Assembly (NCBI GenBank): GCA_002205965.3
Contig: NADL03000737.1
Location: 868,001 to 932,000 of the forward strand
Origin: Kappaphycus alvarezii
Taxonomy: Eukaryota; Rhodophyta; Florideophyceae; Gigartinales; Solieriaceae
Reading direction: 5' to 3'
DNA: 64,000 bases
Shown here: positions 9,481 to 20,859 of the stretch, in pieces
Numbering within the stretch: position 1 is the stretch's first letter
Layout: each line of letters opens with the position of its first letter
Program-made: the position numbers and the translations under genes
Notes under the pieces: model-generated
Seen by the model: only the letters and a program-made list of their open reading frames with translations
Databases searched by the model: none
Told to the model about the DNA's origin: nothing

Positions 9481-12321
9481 ATGTCGCGTTTTTTCCGCCC
9501 CGGGGATGACTCGGACTCGTCGACAGAGTCGTCGTCCTCCTCCTCCGACGAGGAGATCGGAACCTCGCGCACCACAGTTGGCGGTGTGCAACGATCCCGT
9601 TTATTGCAATCGGATTCGGATGACGATGACGTGAAACGTGTCTCCCGTTCCGCAAAGGATCGTCGACATGATGCCCTGATTTCTATTTCTACTGATGTTA
9701 AGAACCATATGAAAAATTCGGATTGGTCTAAGTTGCAGGAGGATTTTGACGCTTTGAACGATGCGCTTAAGAAGATCATGAAGACTGATATGGTGTCGGG
9801 AAAGAAACCCCCGGTGCCGGAGATTTACCTGCGTGCTGTTATTACAATTGAGGATTTTGTCACCAAGACTCTGAAAGAAAAGCCCCGCTTGAGCAAGACT
9901 AATGCCACTAGTTTGAATCGTATGAAGCTCAAGGTCCCCAAGAATAACCGCTCGTACAAGGCAGATATTGATGCCCTTCGTGCGACTGGTAAACCGTCCT
10001 TGTTTGACATGCCGGAGGAGGATGACTCGTCAGACTCAGAGTCGGAGTCGTCTTCTTCTGATGATGAAGATACGTACACTGCCAGGAAACGCACAGTTGT
10101 AAAGGATGACTCTGATGATTCTGACTTTGATGATTCCAGCGATGAGTCTTCCGAATCGGAAGACGACGTTGGTGGCGGTGCAAAACGTTCTATATGGCTC
10201 AAAAAGGAGACCACTGGTGACTCTGCTGCTGCAACAAAGAGTGCGAAGAAGGAACGCAGGGCAATGGCCGCCAAGGAAGGCGCAGACCAGACTGAGAATG
10301 AAGATGATGAAGGATTTACAGTAGTCTCGAGGACAAAGGCCGTGGCCAGGGAGGTTTTCAAGCCGGACGAGATGACTGAGGAATCGGTTGACGCAAAGAT
10401 GCTGGAGATTTTGCAGGCACGTGGCCGAAAGGGTACAAACAAGTTTGAGCAAGTTCAGCTGATTGAGTCGCTTTTGCCGTGTGCGAAGAGTCCTCGTCAG
10501 CAGCTGGAGGTGATGCTCAATCTCATTGCTGCCAAGTTTGACGGTATTCCAGCCTCAAAATTGTTTATGCCCGCGGAGCTGTGGCGATCAGCTATTGCAG
10601 ATGCTGATAAGGTCATCAAGCTGGCCAGGGCCGAATTTCCTGGTATACGCTTTTCGGATGAGGCGGATGCCCAAGTTGAAGACCTTGGTATCATGCTGAA
10701 AGGAGAGCTTGGTGGGGAGATTATTGATCCATCGGGGGAGGCGTTGATGGGAACGGGCACTAGGTCCATCGCCGAGGAGCAAGTCAAGAAAATGGAAGTT
10801 GATGCTGAGGGACAGATCATTGTTAGGGGTGATATCGTCACGACTTTTGAGCGTTTTGACGACGAACTATACCGCGCCTGGCAACACACCGACGCCTATA
10901 CCCCTGAGTATGTGGAGCGCCTAAAGGACGAGAATATTCTGTTGGATCTTGCGTCGGAGGTACAGACTTACTTTGAGATAGCCGCGGAGAGAGAGGAAGC
11001 CAAGGAAGATCCAAGTGAAGTCCGTTTAAACGCTTTGAGAGAGAGATCCGCAAGGGTGGCTGCGCGCAGAGTGACACATATGTACTACAAACCAGAGGAA
11101 TTGAACAACAAAATTGAGGACCTCTGTGGGCGGAAGTCCTCGGACAAGAGTCTTACGGAACTAGCGGGGCTGGTTTACAGATATGGGGATGATCGCGCAA
11201 AGTCAATGACGATGCTCGCCCATATTTACAATCATGCTCTTGAGAACCGTTTCTTTGAAGCCCGTGATATGCTCCTGATGTCCCATCTACAGGAGACAAT
11301 TGCTGAGGCAGACGTTCCGCTTCAAGTAATGTTCAACCGTACGATGACCCAGCTTGGCCTGTGTGCGTTCCGTATCGGGAAGCCTTGGGAGGCTCACAGT
11401 TGTTTGCAGGAACTGTGCTCTCCAAGCTATGGAGGCGGAGGGGGGGGTCTTGCTCGAATGAAGGAACTACTCGCCCAGGGAATCACACAGCAGCGAGGTT
11501 ACGAAAAGACCCCTGAGCAAGAAAAGGCGGAAGCGAGGAGGCAAGTTCCCTATCACATGCATATCAACCTGGATTTCATTGAGACTGCCCATCTGACCTC
11601 AGCCATGCTGCTTGAAGTCCCCGCTATGGCTTTAAGCAGGTCGCGAGGTGATGTCCGTCGCTGGCCTATCTCAAAATCCTTCCAATATTTTCTTCGTAAT
11701 TCAATGAAGCAAGCTTTCCCAGGTCCGCCGGAAAACACACGCGATTTTGTGATGGCGGCCACACGGTGTTTGATGCGGGGCGACTGGGATGGAGCTTACA
11801 ACTACATCAGCTCCATTCGTTCGTGGAAGGCTCTGTCAATCGCAACGAGGGAGGAAACGCTGGAGAGGTTGAAAGAACTCCTTAAGGTTGAAGCATTACG
11901 AACATTTTCATTGAGTTACTCTTCATACTTTGAGTCAATGTCAACTCTTCAACTTGCTGAGCTCTTTGGGCTCCCAGCCGCAAAGGTACACTCCGTGTTG
12001 TCAAAAATGATTATTAACATGGAGATGCGAGCAAGCTGGGATCAACCGACTGCCAGCATTGTCATGCGCCGTACCGAGCCGAGCAGATTGCAGTCCCTTG
12101 CACTGCAGCTTGCGTCTAAAGTAGCAAACATGACTGATAACAACGAAAAGCTAATGGATGCAAAGACTGGAGGTGTGGACCGCATCGATAGAAAAGAGGA
12201 TGGAGGAGATCGCAAAGGAGGGGATTGGAAACAAGGTGGACGTAATATGCGGAGCGGAAGGGGCATCCGTGGTCCGCGAGACACGTCTAACAGAGAAGCC
12301 GGTCGAGTGAGCGTGAGGTAA
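9481..12321 (+). CDS. EIF3C: Eukaryotic translation initiation factor 3 subunit C
   Basis: Single-exon gene of 946 residues. The ATG at 9481 is chosen because it gives the family start MSRFFRPGDDSDSS; upstream in-frame codons contain no family sequence. Order: Ser/Asp/Glu-rich N-terminal tail (1-70), eIF3c N-terminal helical domain with a second acidic insert (about 180-230), the repeat-rich core (about 310-680), then a PCI domain from about 690. The PCI includes NLDFIETAHLTSAMLLEVP (about 693) and a winged-helix part with LAELFGLPAAKVHSVL (about 823-838). The C-terminus is Gly/Arg-rich. eIF3c is a core scaffold of eIF3, binding eIF1/eIF5 and the 40S subunit in the cytoplasm. Length matches plant and animal homologues. 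No frameshift or intron is visible, and both sides are TE debris. Confidence 0.97.
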   Translation: MSRFFRPGDDSDSSTESSSSSSDEEIGTSRTTVGGVQRSRLLQSDSDDDDVKRVSRSAKDRRHDALISISTDVKNHMKNSDWSKLQEDFDALNDALKKIMKTDMVSGKKPPVPEIYLRAVITIEDFVTKTLKEKPRLSKTNATSLNRMKLKVPKNNRSYKADIDALRATGKPSLFDMPEEDDSSDSESESSSSDDEDTYTARKRTVVKDDSDDSDFDDSSDESSESEDDVGGGAKRSIWLKKETTGDSAAATKSAKKERRAMAAKEGADQTENEDDEGFTVVSRTKAVAREVFKPDEMTEESVDAKMLEILQARGRKGTNKFEQVQLIESLLPCAKSPRQQLEVMLNLIAAKFDGIPASKLFMPAELWRSAIADADKVIKLARAEFPGIRFSDEADAQVEDLGIMLKGELGGEIIDPSGEALMGTGTRSIAEEQVKKMEVDAEGQIIVRGDIVTTFERFDDELYRAWQHTDAYTPEYVERLKDENILLDLASEVQTYFEIAAEREEAKEDPSEVRLNALRERSARVAARRVTHMYYKPEELNNKIEDLCGRKSSDKSLTELAGLVYRYGDDRAKSMTMLAHIYNHALENRFFEARDMLLMSHLQETIAEADVPLQVMFNRTMTQLGLCAFRIGKPWEAHSCLQELCSPSYGGGGGGLARMKELLAQGITQQRGYEKTPEQEKAEARRQVPYHMHINLDFIETAHLTSAMLLEVPAMALSRSRGDVRRWPISKSFQYFLRNSMKQAFPGPPENTRDFVMAATRCLMRGDWDGAYNYISSIRSWKALSIATREETLERLKELLKVEALRTFSLSYSSYFESMSTLQLAELFGLPAAKVHSVLSKMIINMEMRASWDQPTASIVMRRTEPSRLQSLALQLASKVANMTDNNEKLMDAKTGGVDRIDRKEDGGDRKGGDWKQGGRNMRSGRGIRGPRDTSNREAGRVSVR

Positions 12322-12506
12322 TTTCTAAGAGAAGTAAAGGCGGAGCTGCTTGGACTCAACTCGGCTTGCTAGTTTGCTAAAGAAGTCCATGCGGTTCAAT
12401 AGTAATGGGATCCTACCAACACAATTACTTGAAATATTTGAGGGAACCGGGTGGCAGCATTAGATTTTCACGGCAAGCACAAGTTTTTATTCGACAGTTC
12501 CCCAGG

Positions 12507-12524
12507 GGCACCTTGATAGGTGCC
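12507..12524. other. Small perfect hairpin behind eIF3c
   Basis: GGCACCT-TGAT-AGGTGCC is a perfect 7-bp stem with a 4-base loop about 185 bases after the eIF3c stop. It could sit in the 3' UTR of that transcript. Function is unknown; short perfect stems do arise by chance. Confidence 0.3.
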
Positions 12525-12682
12525 TCAACCAATCGAACAGCTTCTCTGCCATTCTATTCCGAGGTCTAATGCCGAAATAGCTTAGCTGCATTTCGTGGAG
12601 CAGATGACATCAGCGGTTGTGATGGTGAAGGGTAGTGAGCAAGCTGAGAGTTGCCCCGATTTCGGAAATGATGAAAGATTAG

Positions 12683-12759
12683 TTTGTAAAGAGGTTAAGA
12701 CCTCTCGACCTCCAACAAAGTTTATTTTGTAAAGGGGTTAAGACATCTCGACCTCCAAC
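12683..12759. repeat. Two tandem copies of a 34-bp unit (43-bp period)
   Basis: A 34-base unit beginning TTTGTAAAGAGGTTAAGACC at 12683 recurs at 12726 with two mismatches. The unit holds the near-palindrome GAGGTTAAGACCTC. The segment up to the CTT microsatellite at 13078 might be a short interspersed element read left to right, but no clear pol III boxes were found. Confidence 0.5.
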
Positions 12760-13077
12760 TGATACATACAGTGATACGTCAAGTAGACTCCTAGCAGGGT
12801 TAGAACTACGTATCGACTTCCACCCGATGGCTTTCGATATATACGGGTCTGCCGGTCCCGGTGCCGAACGAGGTCTGTCCAGAATTGCTGAGTACATCGC
12901 TCTACGCAAAGGCAGTAGCCCTACCTTCGAGCGCGATCGCTTGTTCACGATTATCAGCTCGCTCATGCAACAACGAACTTCTGTCGCGATCAACCGACGA
13001 CAACTCAACCGCTCTTGGCTCTGATAGATTTTTCCCCTTTTGAGGGCCGCTAGCCCCCCTTTCCTGCTTGGTAAAGT

Positions 13078-13101
13078 CTTCTTCTTCTTCTTCTTCTTCT
13101 T
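13078..13101. repeat. (CTT)8 microsatellite
   Basis: Eight uninterrupted CTT units. It may be the simple-repeat tail of a short interspersed element, but this is not established. Confidence 0.85.
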
Positions 13102-13104
13102 AGA

Positions 13105-15500
13105 GAATCTACTATACCTAAGATACAAATTAGAAACTGATAACCGCCTAGATATTGTTGAAATGGATGAATTGCTTAGTAGATGTTTATCCGTTATCTA
13201 TCGAATTTGATTCTTGAATTGATAAACAATTACAGGTTTGTACTTCGGCACAGGGGATAAGGTGCAAATATGTCCCGAAATGGCGCTTTTGCCCATGTCA
13301 ATAGCCATGAAGACGTGGGACTCTACTTGAACGGGACTATTTACGTCTAATCTACAATTCTTTTGAACTCGACACGCGTCTGCCACATCTAAACTTCGAT
13401 GTTTTGTCTTGATGGATGCGGGACTTTGAGTTGAAAATCCGTACTCTCACTGGTGAATGTTTTTGCTGCTTTGGGTGGTTCTGGAAAGCTTTGTAGGGTT
13501 CTATGCTGTTATCATTACAAAGTATCCGTGGCCGGCCCTCCAGAAAATTTAATACTGAAATGTGAGCTTTGCTCACGCTTTCCAACATTGACATAAAAGT
13601 TTGCAGTTGAGATGCAGGTGCTGATCTATAGTGTGCACTGCAGTGAGACGACGTTTGTTGCGTCAAAAGTACAATACACCTGTCCGCTATCATCAGTAAA
13701 CGTCTTAGCAGATCACTAGTAGTTGAGTACGACTAATATCACGAACAACTGTTCCGTCGTAGCTCAAAAAGTGTAAATGAGTAGGATAAGCTGTTCATTT
13801 TTATACTTAAGAGATGTCATAGCCGGAAAAACGCAAAACACATGTCAACCTGTTCATCTTTGTAAACAAGAACGTATACACAAACTAGTCCCCGACAAGG
13901 AAGTCCTTCTTAACCCATCAATTTGCTGCAACGCTGGGGTTTCCTTCTCCGGTGACAGTTCTCGACGTGGAGGAAAACTGGCGGGGCTCTTTGAAAATGC
14001 AATGGCGCAAAGAATCACTCTACCCTGAGGCACTGCAAGTAGGGCTTAAGGAGGCGGGTGCGTACCCCGTTGAGTAAGCCGCATGATCGTGTCTTCGAGC
14101 ACTGGGTTCCCTATCAGTCCAGAACCCTGGACCCTGCTCATGCTCTGTATAGAAGACTTGAAGTACTGAGCATGCAATACTGGATAACCAAACAGATTGT
14201 ACGATCATGTCGTGCCTTCCTACTTGTTTACAATCATGGACCATGGGCCATGGTTTTTCTTGCAAGCGAGAACCTCAACACATTACCGGGCATACAATAA
14301 TAGGGTACCGAGGGGCATTGTCCCTAAGCGTCTCGCTGACCCGGCTATAAAGCTGTAATTATCGCATGTAGCGTTGATCAGAAGCATGTGATTACTCCCA
14401 TCCGGTTGTAATGTTCACACAGGGCGAGGTTGACACTGCACATTCACGTGCAGGCCCCCGCGGCTTTCTGTCCCGAAGCCGCAGGATATCTTCAGTCATG
14501 ACGGCTAGAGGGTAACAGAGTATGTTGGTGCAGCTCTGTAAGGATAGGAGAAGGAACCATGTAATAAATAAAGAAGAGATGAGATTTCTCGGGGCAAAAC
14601 ATTCGATTACGACTTATTATCACATTAAGGAATGCGTTCCTAGCGAAACCTTGTCCAAGCATATGCGGCACAAACATGGGTTTATTTGTTCCTTGACAAT
14701 GTCGCATAGGATCTCACCCTACCAAAAGGCAAGACCCCGTCAGAAAGGCAAGAACTATCAGTCTCAGCAGGGCGTGAGGCATCCCGCAATAGCCGCATCA
14801 TCTTGAGGCGAAACCTGTACGAGCCGTACCTGCTCCTCATGAAAATCCCCACAATTTTAAATAGGACTGGTCCAAACGGCAACTGGAATATGAGTCTAAG
14901 GTGGGCTATCAACGGGCCACATGTGTAGTGCCTTTCCTGTATTTTTCCCAAGCAGGTGGCGGTGTAACGCGTCCCGTTGTCCGCTCAAAGGAGTCCCGGC
15001 CAAAGGTCCAGACCAGAGCTTCTGTAATGAGGTTTGGCAAAACTTCCAAGTCATCGAGGAGTTGTGTGGTACGTGGGATACTGAGGACGGGACGAGGCTG
15101 GAAAGGCGCTGGCTGTCATTTCTCTGTCTATACCATTACTGTTTTGCCTTTGGGCCATGCGCAATGACCTGTGGATAGCCGGCACTGAGAAAGTATCCGG
15201 TGATGTCGTCGGGGCGAGATGGTGGAGGACGGTGAGAGAGATACATAAGAGTATTTGCTGTGATCAACGCACGAGTGGCATGGCGAGTGGAATCAGAAGC
15301 TAATTTAGGGGGACGAGAGCAATTCTCTCGGGCGCAACAAAGGACATTGCGAAGACATCCCGCACATTTGAAATCGTTTTGCAAATCAAAGGTAGGGGAG
15401 GAGAACGCATTACAACGAGTGGAGAGCAGACTGGTACACTGTCAGGCAAAGCAGGAAAAAGGCCAAGACAGAGAGTACTAGGAAGGAAGGATTGAATTTG
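13105..15500. other. Intergenic stretch without recognised genes
   Basis: Only short, unsupported reading frames occur on both strands. No RT, transposase, tRNA or conserved protein motif was recognised. It probably holds old repeats plus the promoter region of the gene at 15545. Confidence 0.4.
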
Positions 15501-15544
15501 GGCTAGTGGGAACGGCAAAATCGCCTCAATCCCAAGATTACGAG

Positions 15545-16880
15545 ATGATTCTCAACTCATTTTCCGAGGTCAACACCAGCGTGTGTCCTACAGCGTTCCA
15601 GGACCTAAACGGGCTTGGGCTTGACGTTGGAAACGAAGAGGAAGCGGGGACCAGCGGGGGCGGACAGGGAAACAGCTTCCCACCCCTGCCAATGCCGATA
15701 GAGCCGGACTATGTGCAAGGGGAAGAAATCCTAATGAAAGCGCTGCAGTCGCCGTTTCCGACTCTGAATCGCGCGGCGTCGGAACAGGTGAATCAAAACG
15801 ACGTACTCCGTTACCTCAACATTGCACCCGGTGAAAGTGATGTGGAGACGTTTAGCAAATTCAGCGCCGATTCGGTATCATCACGCGAGCAGTCTCTGGG
15901 GCCTGTGGGGTGGGATCATATCCGGAGAGGAAAATGTTGAGCATTTCGGACGTGTGCACGCAAGGAGGCATAGGGCTGGGCGGTGAGGCAATAGTGGGAG
16001 TGGGGAGTAAACGCAAGGCGACGGCAGGGTCCAGTGGGTCGTCGAAACGGTGCAAGGTGACGCAAACATCGAAGTTTTGTCACATCTGTGTAAGGTCCGG
16101 GGAACAAGTGACGTTGGTACCGTGCGCAAATGTGGTTGGGTCTGTGTGTCGCAAAGCTGTGTGCCAAAAGTGCTTTGATAAGCACGGGTTTGCACATGAG
16201 TGGGCCAATGCTTGCAAGAATCGCGAAATAATCCGACAGATGCATTGCGGACAGTTGGATCGATTGCCGGAGAATGTGTGGACTTGTCTCCATTGCCGAC
16301 AAATTTGCCCCGCAACGGCACAATGTAAGATCTACGCGCGGACGAATCGGAGAAGACATTTAATCCTGAAACAACGAAAGGCGGAAAAGGACCGGATGAT
16401 TGCGAGAAGCGGATTGACACCCAAGGATTTTCGGGCGCAGAAAAGAAATGCTGCTGCTGCGGCAGCGGCTGCTGTGAATACAGGTGGAATGGTTAATGGA
16501 CCTGGGAGTGGAGGCGGTGTTGGAGTTGTGGGTGGGAGTGAGAGCGGGGTGGGAGTGGGAGCGCGGGAATGGGAATGGGAGCAGGAGTAGACGGCGGAAG
16601 CGGAGCAGGTGGCGAAGCAATTGGAGGGATTAGAGGAGCTGAGATTGGCGGAGTGAATGGCATGGGAGCATTGGGAGGGCTGGGGGGAATCGGGGACCTG
16701 GTGGGCGACCAAGGACTGGATGGGGTGCTTGGACTGGGAGGGCGGCGACTTATCGGCGATGGCGGCTTGCTTGTAGGAGAGGCGGACAATGAACTGATAC
16801 ACCGAAATGGCGCCGTGGTAGGCGGCGGGGCGGATCTTACCGCAGCGTTGCCGTCATTCCCCAACCTCACTCGTCAATGA
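15545..16880 (+). CDS. CDCA7-like zinc-finger (4CXXC_R1) protein
   Basis: The first in-frame ATG is at 15545 (MILNSFSEVNTSVCP). An acidic N-terminal part runs to about 15855 in one frame. The zinc-finger part continues in the next frame to 16590, and a Gly-rich tail in the third frame ends LPSFPNLTRQ with a stop at 16880. The finger has FCHICVRSGEQV (about 16075), CRKAVCQKCFDKHGF, a long spacer, then WTCLHCRQICPATAQC (about 16280-16325) and a basic NRRRHLI end. That is the zf-4CXXC_R1 plan of CDCA7-type proteins, which bind DNA and recruit HELLS remodellers for DNA methylation upkeep. The long spacer is more like the class II variants. Both frame changes could be short introns (for example a GTGAATCA donor near 15787) or sequence indels in simple GGGA repeats. 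Confidence 0.6.
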
Positions 16881-17083
16881 AGACCAAGTCTTGGTCGCGA
16901 TAACTTTTTGGACTTTTTTTTTTCCATTTTGTACTTTTTGTCAACGTTGTGGTTTCGTTCCGTTTTTGTCAAGTAATGGTCTTGCCTTTGCCTTAATATA
17001 CAGGAAAATGAAAAAAAGTAAACACAAACAGCAGCGTCCCCAGCGCGCATCTCTTCCATCAAGTTCCATCGGTACCATCGGCC

Positions 17084-17989
17084 ATGACTCCACATCCCGC
17101 AGAAACATCTGCAACATTCACAACACGCTTCTACAACCTCCTCCTCACAATCAACGACCGCAGCACCCATGCCACAACCGAGCAAGATGTGCAAACTCTC
17201 CGTACTCTCATTTCGCAAGCCCGAGTTCAATGCAGCTGCGGGACAGAATGGTGGGTCGGATATGAACTGCGCAAAGCGCAACAAGCCCTCCAAGAAGCGG
17301 AGCAACATGTCGACACCGCAGTGAAGCGTATCCGACCACGCAGCCGCTTTCGCTTCCGCCAACGCCAACGCCCCAGCGCAAACCAAACCACTACAATTAA
17401 TTACACAACACCACCCACCACACACCCCATGCAACCGCAACACTCCCCTCCCCCCCAACACAACACAGTTGTCATCGATACATCCACTCTTCACAACAAA
17501 CTCGCTGTCGCGCAAGGTCAAGACGGACAGGACGTTACTATACGCGGTTTAACAGACGCGCAGGTAGTGGTGCCATTTTGCGCAGGCGCTGTACAACTAA
17601 CGGATATACATCGGTGTCGTATCATGGTACGCAGTGTGAACGGAAGTATGCATGCGACACGAATGAAGGCATGTCACATGTGGGTGTGTGCGAGACAGGT
17701 TAGATTACATGAGTGTGAGGAATGTACCGCGTGGGTGGAGGCGTCGGGTGCACCTGTGATAGAGGCGTGTTATGGTATGCGGTTTGGAGCGCTGTGGGAT
17801 GTGGGAAAGGGGGAAGCGGCGTGGAAGGGGGTGGCTGACTTTTTGTGGCTGAGGGAGGATGAGGATAGCCCGAATTGGAAACGCGTTTCCGGTGTGGAGG
17901 GGAGGGTTTGGTGGTTGAGTGATGGGCGCGTTTTGGTTGGCGAGGAGGTCGATGAGAGGCAAGTTGGGGGTTGTGCAGCTGCTGTGTGA
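17084..17989 (+). CDS. TBCC: Tubulin-binding cofactor C (TBCC)
   Basis: Single-exon gene of 301 residues from the ATG at 17084. The N-terminal helical segment (about 10-85, with LRKAQQALQEAEQHVDTAVK) corresponds to the tubulin-binding spectrin-like domain. A Pro/Gln/Thr linker follows (about 90-130), then the C-CAP/cofactor C beta-helix (about 140-235) with VTIRGLTDAQVVVPF, ACHMWVCARQVRLHECEEC and APVIEACYGMRFG. The Gln-x-Arg-x-His motif places the GTPase-activating arginine finger at Arg207. TBCC joins cofactors D and E to release folded alpha/beta-tubulin in the cytoplasm. Length is close to the usual 300-350. RP2 and TBCC-domain proteins share the fold, but the spectrin-like start favours TBCC. 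Confidence 0.85.
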   Translation: MTPHPAETSATFTTRFYNLLLTINDRSTHATTEQDVQTLRTLISQARVQCSCGTEWWVGYELRKAQQALQEAEQHVDTAVKRIRPRSRFRFRQRQRPSANQTTTINYTTPPTTHPMQPQHSPPPQHNTVVIDTSTLHNKLAVAQGQDGQDVTIRGLTDAQVVVPFCAGAVQLTDIHRCRIMVRSVNGSMHATRMKACHMWVCARQVRLHECEECTAWVEASGAPVIEACYGMRFGALWDVGKGEAAWKGVADFLWLREDEDSPNWKRVSGVEGRVWWLSDGRVLVGEEVDERQVGGCAAAV

Positions 17990-18189
17990 CTGGAATGGTG
18001 GCTGAATTTTTTTTGTTAATTCGACACCGCTGAGTGGATTTAGGCGGAGCAAATCATTTGCCCTTGCCCTTTCAGCTACACGCTGTAGTCTGCCTTTCGA
18101 AGCCACCGTCCCTTCCCTAGTCTCTGTCCCCACTTCACAACTTTACATTAAAAGGTCACCATTCCCCCACTTCCCATCCTCTTCAAACC

Positions 18190-18642
18190 ATGACGCCCAA
18201 TACCCCGCCCTCTCTTCGCCGCCCCAACACCCCCATCCATCCTCCACCCGGCATGTCTCCCGCTGCCGCTGTCGCCGCCACCACCACTCTCGTGTCGCGC
18301 AAACGCTTCCGTGATCAAGCGCACGTGACAAATCAACATCCGCTCAATCAAACCGGTCTACCCAACGGCGCCGCTTCATACCGCGCTGACTTTCTACCCT
18401 CCCGCAATATTCCAACCCCTCCGCAAAACGAAGTTACCATGCAAGACCTTAACCATCAGGACGATGACGATCTCCTGGATGATATGGACATCCCTGTCAA
18501 CAACGATTCCGCAGAGCATGTCAACTTGCTTGTGGATCCGAGTGCGGCGGAACACTCGCCCAATTCCCTCGTGACAAGGGAGGATGCCGTGTTTGTCCCG
18601 TTTTACCCGCACTTGGTCGGCGCGGACTTTGATGACACGTGA
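18190..18642 (+). CDS. Small unrecognised protein, 150 aa
   Basis: An ATG at 18190 opens a clean frame of 150 codons ending FYPHLVGADFDDT. The N-terminal 45 residues are Pro/Ala-rich with a basic patch SRKRFRD that could be a nuclear signal. The middle is acidic (HQDDDDLLDDMDIPVNND) and the end has VFVPFYPHLVGADFDD. No transmembrane segment or known domain was seen. Steady codon use and its position 200 bases after TBCC on the same strand support a real gene. Function is unknown. Confidence 0.55.
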   Translation: MTPNTPPSLRRPNTPIHPPPGMSPAAAVAATTTLVSRKRFRDQAHVTNQHPLNQTGLPNGAASYRADFLPSRNIPTPPQNEVTMQDLNHQDDDDLLDDMDIPVNNDSAEHVNLLVDPSAAEHSPNSLVTREDAVFVPFYPHLVGADFDDT

Positions 18643-19121
18643 GTTAAATGTCACCGGTTTGTTTGTTCATTGCGTTTGAGGCGCTGTTAGTTTGCTGACT
18701 CAGTGTTTGCGGCGGTCTTTTTGTTTGTCTTTTGTGCCGCGCTTTGGAACATGAGAAGAGATCTTTCGTGAGTGCTGGCCGAACAAATGGAGCAACGAGC
18801 AAGTCGTAGTGTTTGATAGACGCCCGCCCTCGCTTTGCGCAAATGGTATCCCGTAATCCCCTGTTATCGCCCTGGCGCATCCGGTACACAAATCGCCACT
18901 GCCAGTAGACGATGAAAGGCTAATGTTTGTACACTGTTGTCCACTTTTACACAGTTACGCGGATTCAAGGATATTGCGCGCTTTTCCCCGCACCGCCCAT
19001 CTCAGCTCATCATCACTCTGACAAAGCCGTCTGCTGTTTCTGTTCGCTAGCTCTACGTCTACAAGAAAGGAATTTTCTGTGCAGAAAACTTTGCCCATCC
19101 ACTCTTGTACTCTGTATCAAC

Positions 19122-20845
19122 CTAACCGCCCAGCCCAGCCCGGCGTCGTCTTACCTCCGCAATCACTGGCTCCCTTCTACCCTCCCTTTCACTGCCCAAA
19201 CCGTCCCCCTTCTTCCATCCCATCTTCTCCAGCATCGCAAAGCCCTTGTTATCCTTTTCCAAGGGCCTTGCATTCAACGCCCCTTCTCTTGGCCCCCCGC
19301 CCGTCGACGACCCACTTTCCACATACCCTCTCTCTCCTCCGCCCAACTCATTCATATCCCACCGTCCATACATCCCTCGCCCACGCCCCTGTGCCCCGAC
19401 CCCTGCCACACCCTCGTCCTTCTCTCCAAATCCATCCCCTGGGTATCCCACAAACATTCCATTCCCGCGTACATGCTCGGCAAATCCATTCCATACCCCT
19501 CCACACCCCCTGCATACCGTCCCATATCCCCATACTCCCCTCTGCGTACATCTCCCTACCCTGCATTGCCTCCCTCTGCGCTGCCCTACCCCTTTGTTTC
19601 GCCTGCCTCTTCTTCCGTTCAATTCCTGGCACACGCAACCCCTGGTATAATTGGTCCAACGCACGCCAATCCATCTCCGCCATCAACTCCTCCACCACCT
19701 CACCATCCACCGCCAAATCCGCAACCTTGGCCTCATTCTCCAATCGTCTCTCCCTCCGTCTCATACTCCGTTGCCTCTGTCGCATACCCTTCTTCTGCGT
19801 ACGACTGGAACCCCCCTCCACAACCTCCTTCCTGGGAAACAACTCGGCCAACACCCCACGCACCGACGCAACAACCGCACGCTCACCAATCGGGAATGTG
19901 CCATTCTTCGTCCATGACAACACAACCCGACGTTCCGCGCCGTTACCACATGCCGACGAGCGACATCCCAAAACCTCCGCGGCACGGTGCATCGCAAGAC
20001 GAACCTTTGCTGAGCCCATCGGCTCACATGTATACGACGAGCCCTTGACTGGATTACTATGGAAATATCGAAACGCGGTAATTGTCTCACGTTCGATCAA
20101 ATCCCAGGTCTTTCGGGCGGCATCACCCATACCCGGGCGGCGTACCGCGAGCGGCTCCAACCCGCAGCCCGAAGCCGGGGATGACGGGACAGAAGGACGG
20201 CCCACACGCGGAGACATGGACGATGACACACCCTGCGACACACGGCGCTCCGAGGAAGATGTATCGCCGGGTGATAACGCCAACGAAGAGAAGGTAGTTT
20301 CCACGACTTGATCATGGCGTGGCATTGGCGATGCGGACAAGGCGTGGCGGTTCGAGGCGGACGCAGGTGTGGGAGGGGTCGAATCGGGGGTGGGTGCCGT
20401 GGGAGCAGGTGGTGCTGCGGGGAGAATGTCGGGATTCGGGGTGCGGTCGGGGGCTGGGTGGATGGGAGCATGGGGTCGAGCGGGGGTGCCGTGGGCAGAG
20501 GGGAGTGGCGAGGAGGGGAGGGCGAGGGAGAGGGAAGGCCGCTGCAAGGTTGAGGGCGTCGTTTTGCTCGGGCGGCATCATGTGGAGCCCGGCTTCGAGG
20601 AGGTTGTTGTAGTAGTCGTTGGCTACGGAACTGGTGAGGGAGCAGGTGTCGTCATCGGAGTTGAGGAGGGTGGGCGGAGTTTGCATGGTTGGGAGTTGGT
20701 TTCGGGGTTGTTGTGGTGAAGGTGGTGTGTGGGGTTGGAGGGCGAGCTGGGAGAGGTGAGCGATTCTGGGTTGGGATAAAGTAGCGGTGGAGTAGAGGGT
20801 GGAGTAGAGCGACGGGAGGTTGTCAACCTGTGACGTGTTAGGCAT
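19122..20845 (-). CDS. R3H and G-patch domain protein, Sqs1-like
   Basis: The ATG at 20845 starts MPNTSQVDNLPSLYSTLYST. A Pro-rich N-terminal part changes frame near 20500-20540 into a long frame with an R3H domain. There TWDLIERETITAFRYF, RLAMHRAAEVLG and GAERRVVLSW (about 20125-19880) show the R-x-x-x-H signature. An Arg/Lys-rich linker follows. A second frame change near 19500-19560 leads to the G-patch, DNKGFAMLEKMGWKKGDGLG (about 19255-19200), with a stop at 19122. R3H before G-patch is the order in yeast Sqs1/Pfa1, which activates the helicase Prp43 in splicing and ribosome assembly, so a nuclear RNA role is likely. A run of about 18 A's lies just upstream (20885-20902). The frame changes may be short introns or indels in GC-rich low-complexity sequence. 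Confidence 0.65.
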
Positions 20846-20859
20846 GGGTACAGCACTGT

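Noticed and set aside
9825-10442. Ser-rich minus-strand frame opposite eIF3c
   Set aside because: Mirror of the Asp/Glu-rich acidic region of eIF3c.
16874-17521. Minus-strand frame of 215 codons opposite TBCC
   Set aside because: It overlaps the well-supported TBCC coding region on the other strand and has Cys/Gly-rich composition typical of an antisense shadow.
18927-20311. Two long plus-strand frames (373 and 410 codons) opposite the R3H/G-patch gene
   Set aside because: They are Pro/Ser/His-rich mirror images of a GC-biased minus-strand gene with clear R3H and G-patch motifs. No domain of their own is visible.
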